From assembly GCA_035640475.1 (NCBI GenBank), contig DASQWC010000136.1:1-48457 (forward strand): a DNA stretch of 48,457 nucleotides. Reading direction: 5' to 3'. The notes under the pieces were generated by a model, which did not search any database, was not told the origin of the DNA, and worked only from the letters and a program-made list of their open reading frames with translations. Origin of the DNA: DASQWC01 sp035640475 (GTDB lineage Bacteria > Actinomycetota > JAICYB01). Shown here piece after piece: positions 47,739-48,457 of this stretch (the first letter of the stretch is position 1; each line of letters starts with the position of its first letter). The position numbers and the translations under genes are program-made.

Positions 47739-48457
47739 ATGCGTCGTTTTCGTGGCCGCTGGATCGTGGTCGCCCTGCTCGTCGCGGCGGGGCTGTTCTT
47801 CGCCGTCGACATCATCTCGTTGCAGCACCTCGAGTCACGCGGTGCGGCCGAGCTCGCCCGAACGATGGCGGCCGAGGAGGCGAAGCTCGACCTCGGCGGC
47901 GTTCCGTTTCTGCCCGGATTCATCACCGGCCATCTCCGCCGCGGCGAGGTAAAGGTTCGTGGAGCGAGCGGCGGCGGGGGTCTGCGCATCCAGTCGTTCA
48001 CGTCACGCATGGAGTCCATCGGGTTCAGCCCACGTCGTCTGCTGTCACTCAGCCGGTCGGCCTTCGCGACGAGGACGACGGTCAGGGCCGCGGAGGCGTT
48101 CGGTCTCATGGAGATCGGCCAGGATGACCTGGAAGAGTTCATCAGGCAGCAGATCCCGCTTGTCGGCGATGTGCGCGTCGCAGCCTCGGGAATCGAAGTG
48201 CGATTTCTCAAGAAGCGGTTGGAGCGAGGAGCGCAGCCGTCCGACGAGGACCTGACAGAGCCGGCGCGTTTGCTGCCGCGCGTCGCGGACAGGCGTTTCG
48301 TGCTCACCCTCGTCGGCTCGTCGGGGATCCCCGAACCGTTGCAGCGCGCGGCGCGGCGACTCGAAGGGCTCGTCAAGCTTCCGCAGATCCCCGAGGGCTT
48401 GCGCACAGACGTGCGGCTCGGCGACGGTGTGGTCGTCGTCGAGGCCACCGGCCGCGA
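47739..48457 (+). CDS. LmeA-like (DUF2993) phospholipid-binding protein, truncated at the window edge
   Basis: At least 239 residues, open to the right edge. A basic N-terminus and one hydrophobic helix (residues 9-25, a signal anchor) precede a beta-rich domain with LDLGGVPFLPGFITGHLRRGEVKVRG, which matches the DUF2993/LmeA family pattern (GxPFL, GxxxxxxV). LmeA of mycobacteria binds phosphoinositides in the periplasm and supports lipomannan elongation, which would fit the PIM/glycan-type genes elsewhere in the window. ATG 47739 is preceded by an in-frame GTG. It is divergent from the TIM-barrel gene, 59 bases apart. Confidence 0.75.
   Translation, partial: MRRFRGRWIVVALLVAAGLFFAVDIISLQHLESRGAAELARTMAAEEAKLDLGGVPFLPGFITGHLRRGEVKVRGASGGGGLRIQSFTSRMESIGFSPRRLLSLSRSAFATRTTVRAAEAFGLMEIGQDDLEEFIRQQIPLVGDVRVAASGIEVRFLKKRLERGAQPSDEDLTEPARLLPRVADRRFVLTLVGSSGIPEPLQRAARRLEGLVKLPQIPEGLRTDVRLGDGVVVVEATGR

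Noticed and set aside
1..48457. CRISPR array, insertion sequence, toxin-antitoxin or biosynthetic megasynthase
   Set aside because: I scanned for regularly spaced repeats, transposase motifs, paired small toxin/antitoxin genes and NRPS/PKS modules, and saw none. The acyl-CoA synthetase stands alone without a carrier-protein domain.

Overview
The window is about 48 kb of GC-rich, densely packed chromosomal DNA that reads as an actinobacterium (Actinomycetota). The indicators are an MshA-type mycothiol glycosyltransferase; a 32-residue AURKAIP1/COX24-type ribosomal protein (bS22) close to proC and an excisionase-type HTH gene, as in the mycobacterial Rv0500-Rv0500A-Rv0500B neighbourhood; an XRE regulator followed by an HbhA-like protein (compare Rv0474-Rv0475); a lysC with an internal beta-subunit start followed by asd; and a MutY/Crp pair. 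Species and class cannot be fixed from the sequence. I see no insertion sequence, prophage, integrase or CRISPR array.

Layout: (1) 1-9.1 kb, housekeeping: the Pro/Ala tail of a protein entering from the left, an R2lox-type di-metal oxidase fused to an SCP2-like domain with an alpha/beta hydrolase, tadA, a methyltransferase, two tRNA-Ser genes, an acyl-CoA synthetase, an Ohr/OsmC protein, SRP RNA, dnaX and recR. (2) 9.1-12.3 kb: a methyltransferase, lysC and asd. (3) 12.2-26.2 kb: an envelope-glycan neighbourhood with four or five glycosyltransferases, an FAD reductase of the geranylgeranyl-reductase family, methyltransferases, a QdtA/FdtA-like ketoisomerase with a DegT aminotransferase (a dTDP-3-amino-3,6-dideoxyhexose pair), an RgpF-like protein and a large membrane protein, interrupted by tRNA-Pro, a degenerate NfeD and RidA. 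(4) 26.2-33.9 kb: secreted and membrane proteins, an SNase-like lipoprotein, an HNH protein, tRNA-Phe/Asp/Lys, a divergent CdsA-like protein, a UbiA/MenA-like prenyltransferase, an M23 peptidase, and the XRE-HbhA-like operon ending in the one clear intrinsic terminator. (5) 33.9-48.5 kb: a GNAT-like protein, mshA, a hydrolase, htpX, a thioredoxin-like lipoprotein, a LON-N protein, thiI, proC, a phosphatase-like protein, HTH, a Clp1/Grc3-like P-loop kinase, bS22, SAM hydroxide adenosyltransferase, LLM oxidoreductase, mutY, crp, a TIM-barrel protein, and an LmeA-like protein running off the right edge.

Three genome-style signals stand out. First, about 18 protein genes have a TANNNT (-10-like) hexamer only 6-11 nt before the start codon, the arrangement expected for leaderless mRNAs. 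Second, four genes (recR, a family-4 glycosyltransferase, the phosphatase-like gene, the SAM hydroxide adenosyltransferase) have no ATG/GTG/TTG that restores the conserved N-terminus, but each has an in-frame CTG at the right place, twice inside a CTGA stop/start overlap. Third, nine of the convergent gene pairs overlap at their 3' ends.

The most unusual genes are the archaeal-looking Clp1/Grc3-type polynucleotide kinase beside bS22, the R2lox-SCP2 fusion with all metal ligands and the Val/Tyr crosslink pair intact, an HNH protein with Cys where the motif His is expected, a CdsA homologue with a changed signature, an NfeD that has lost its catalytic serine, and a secreted protein with 70-residue SGDA repeats. 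No gap without a gene exceeds 300 bases; the largest (172 bases, before the XRE gene) carries promoter and operator-like repeats.
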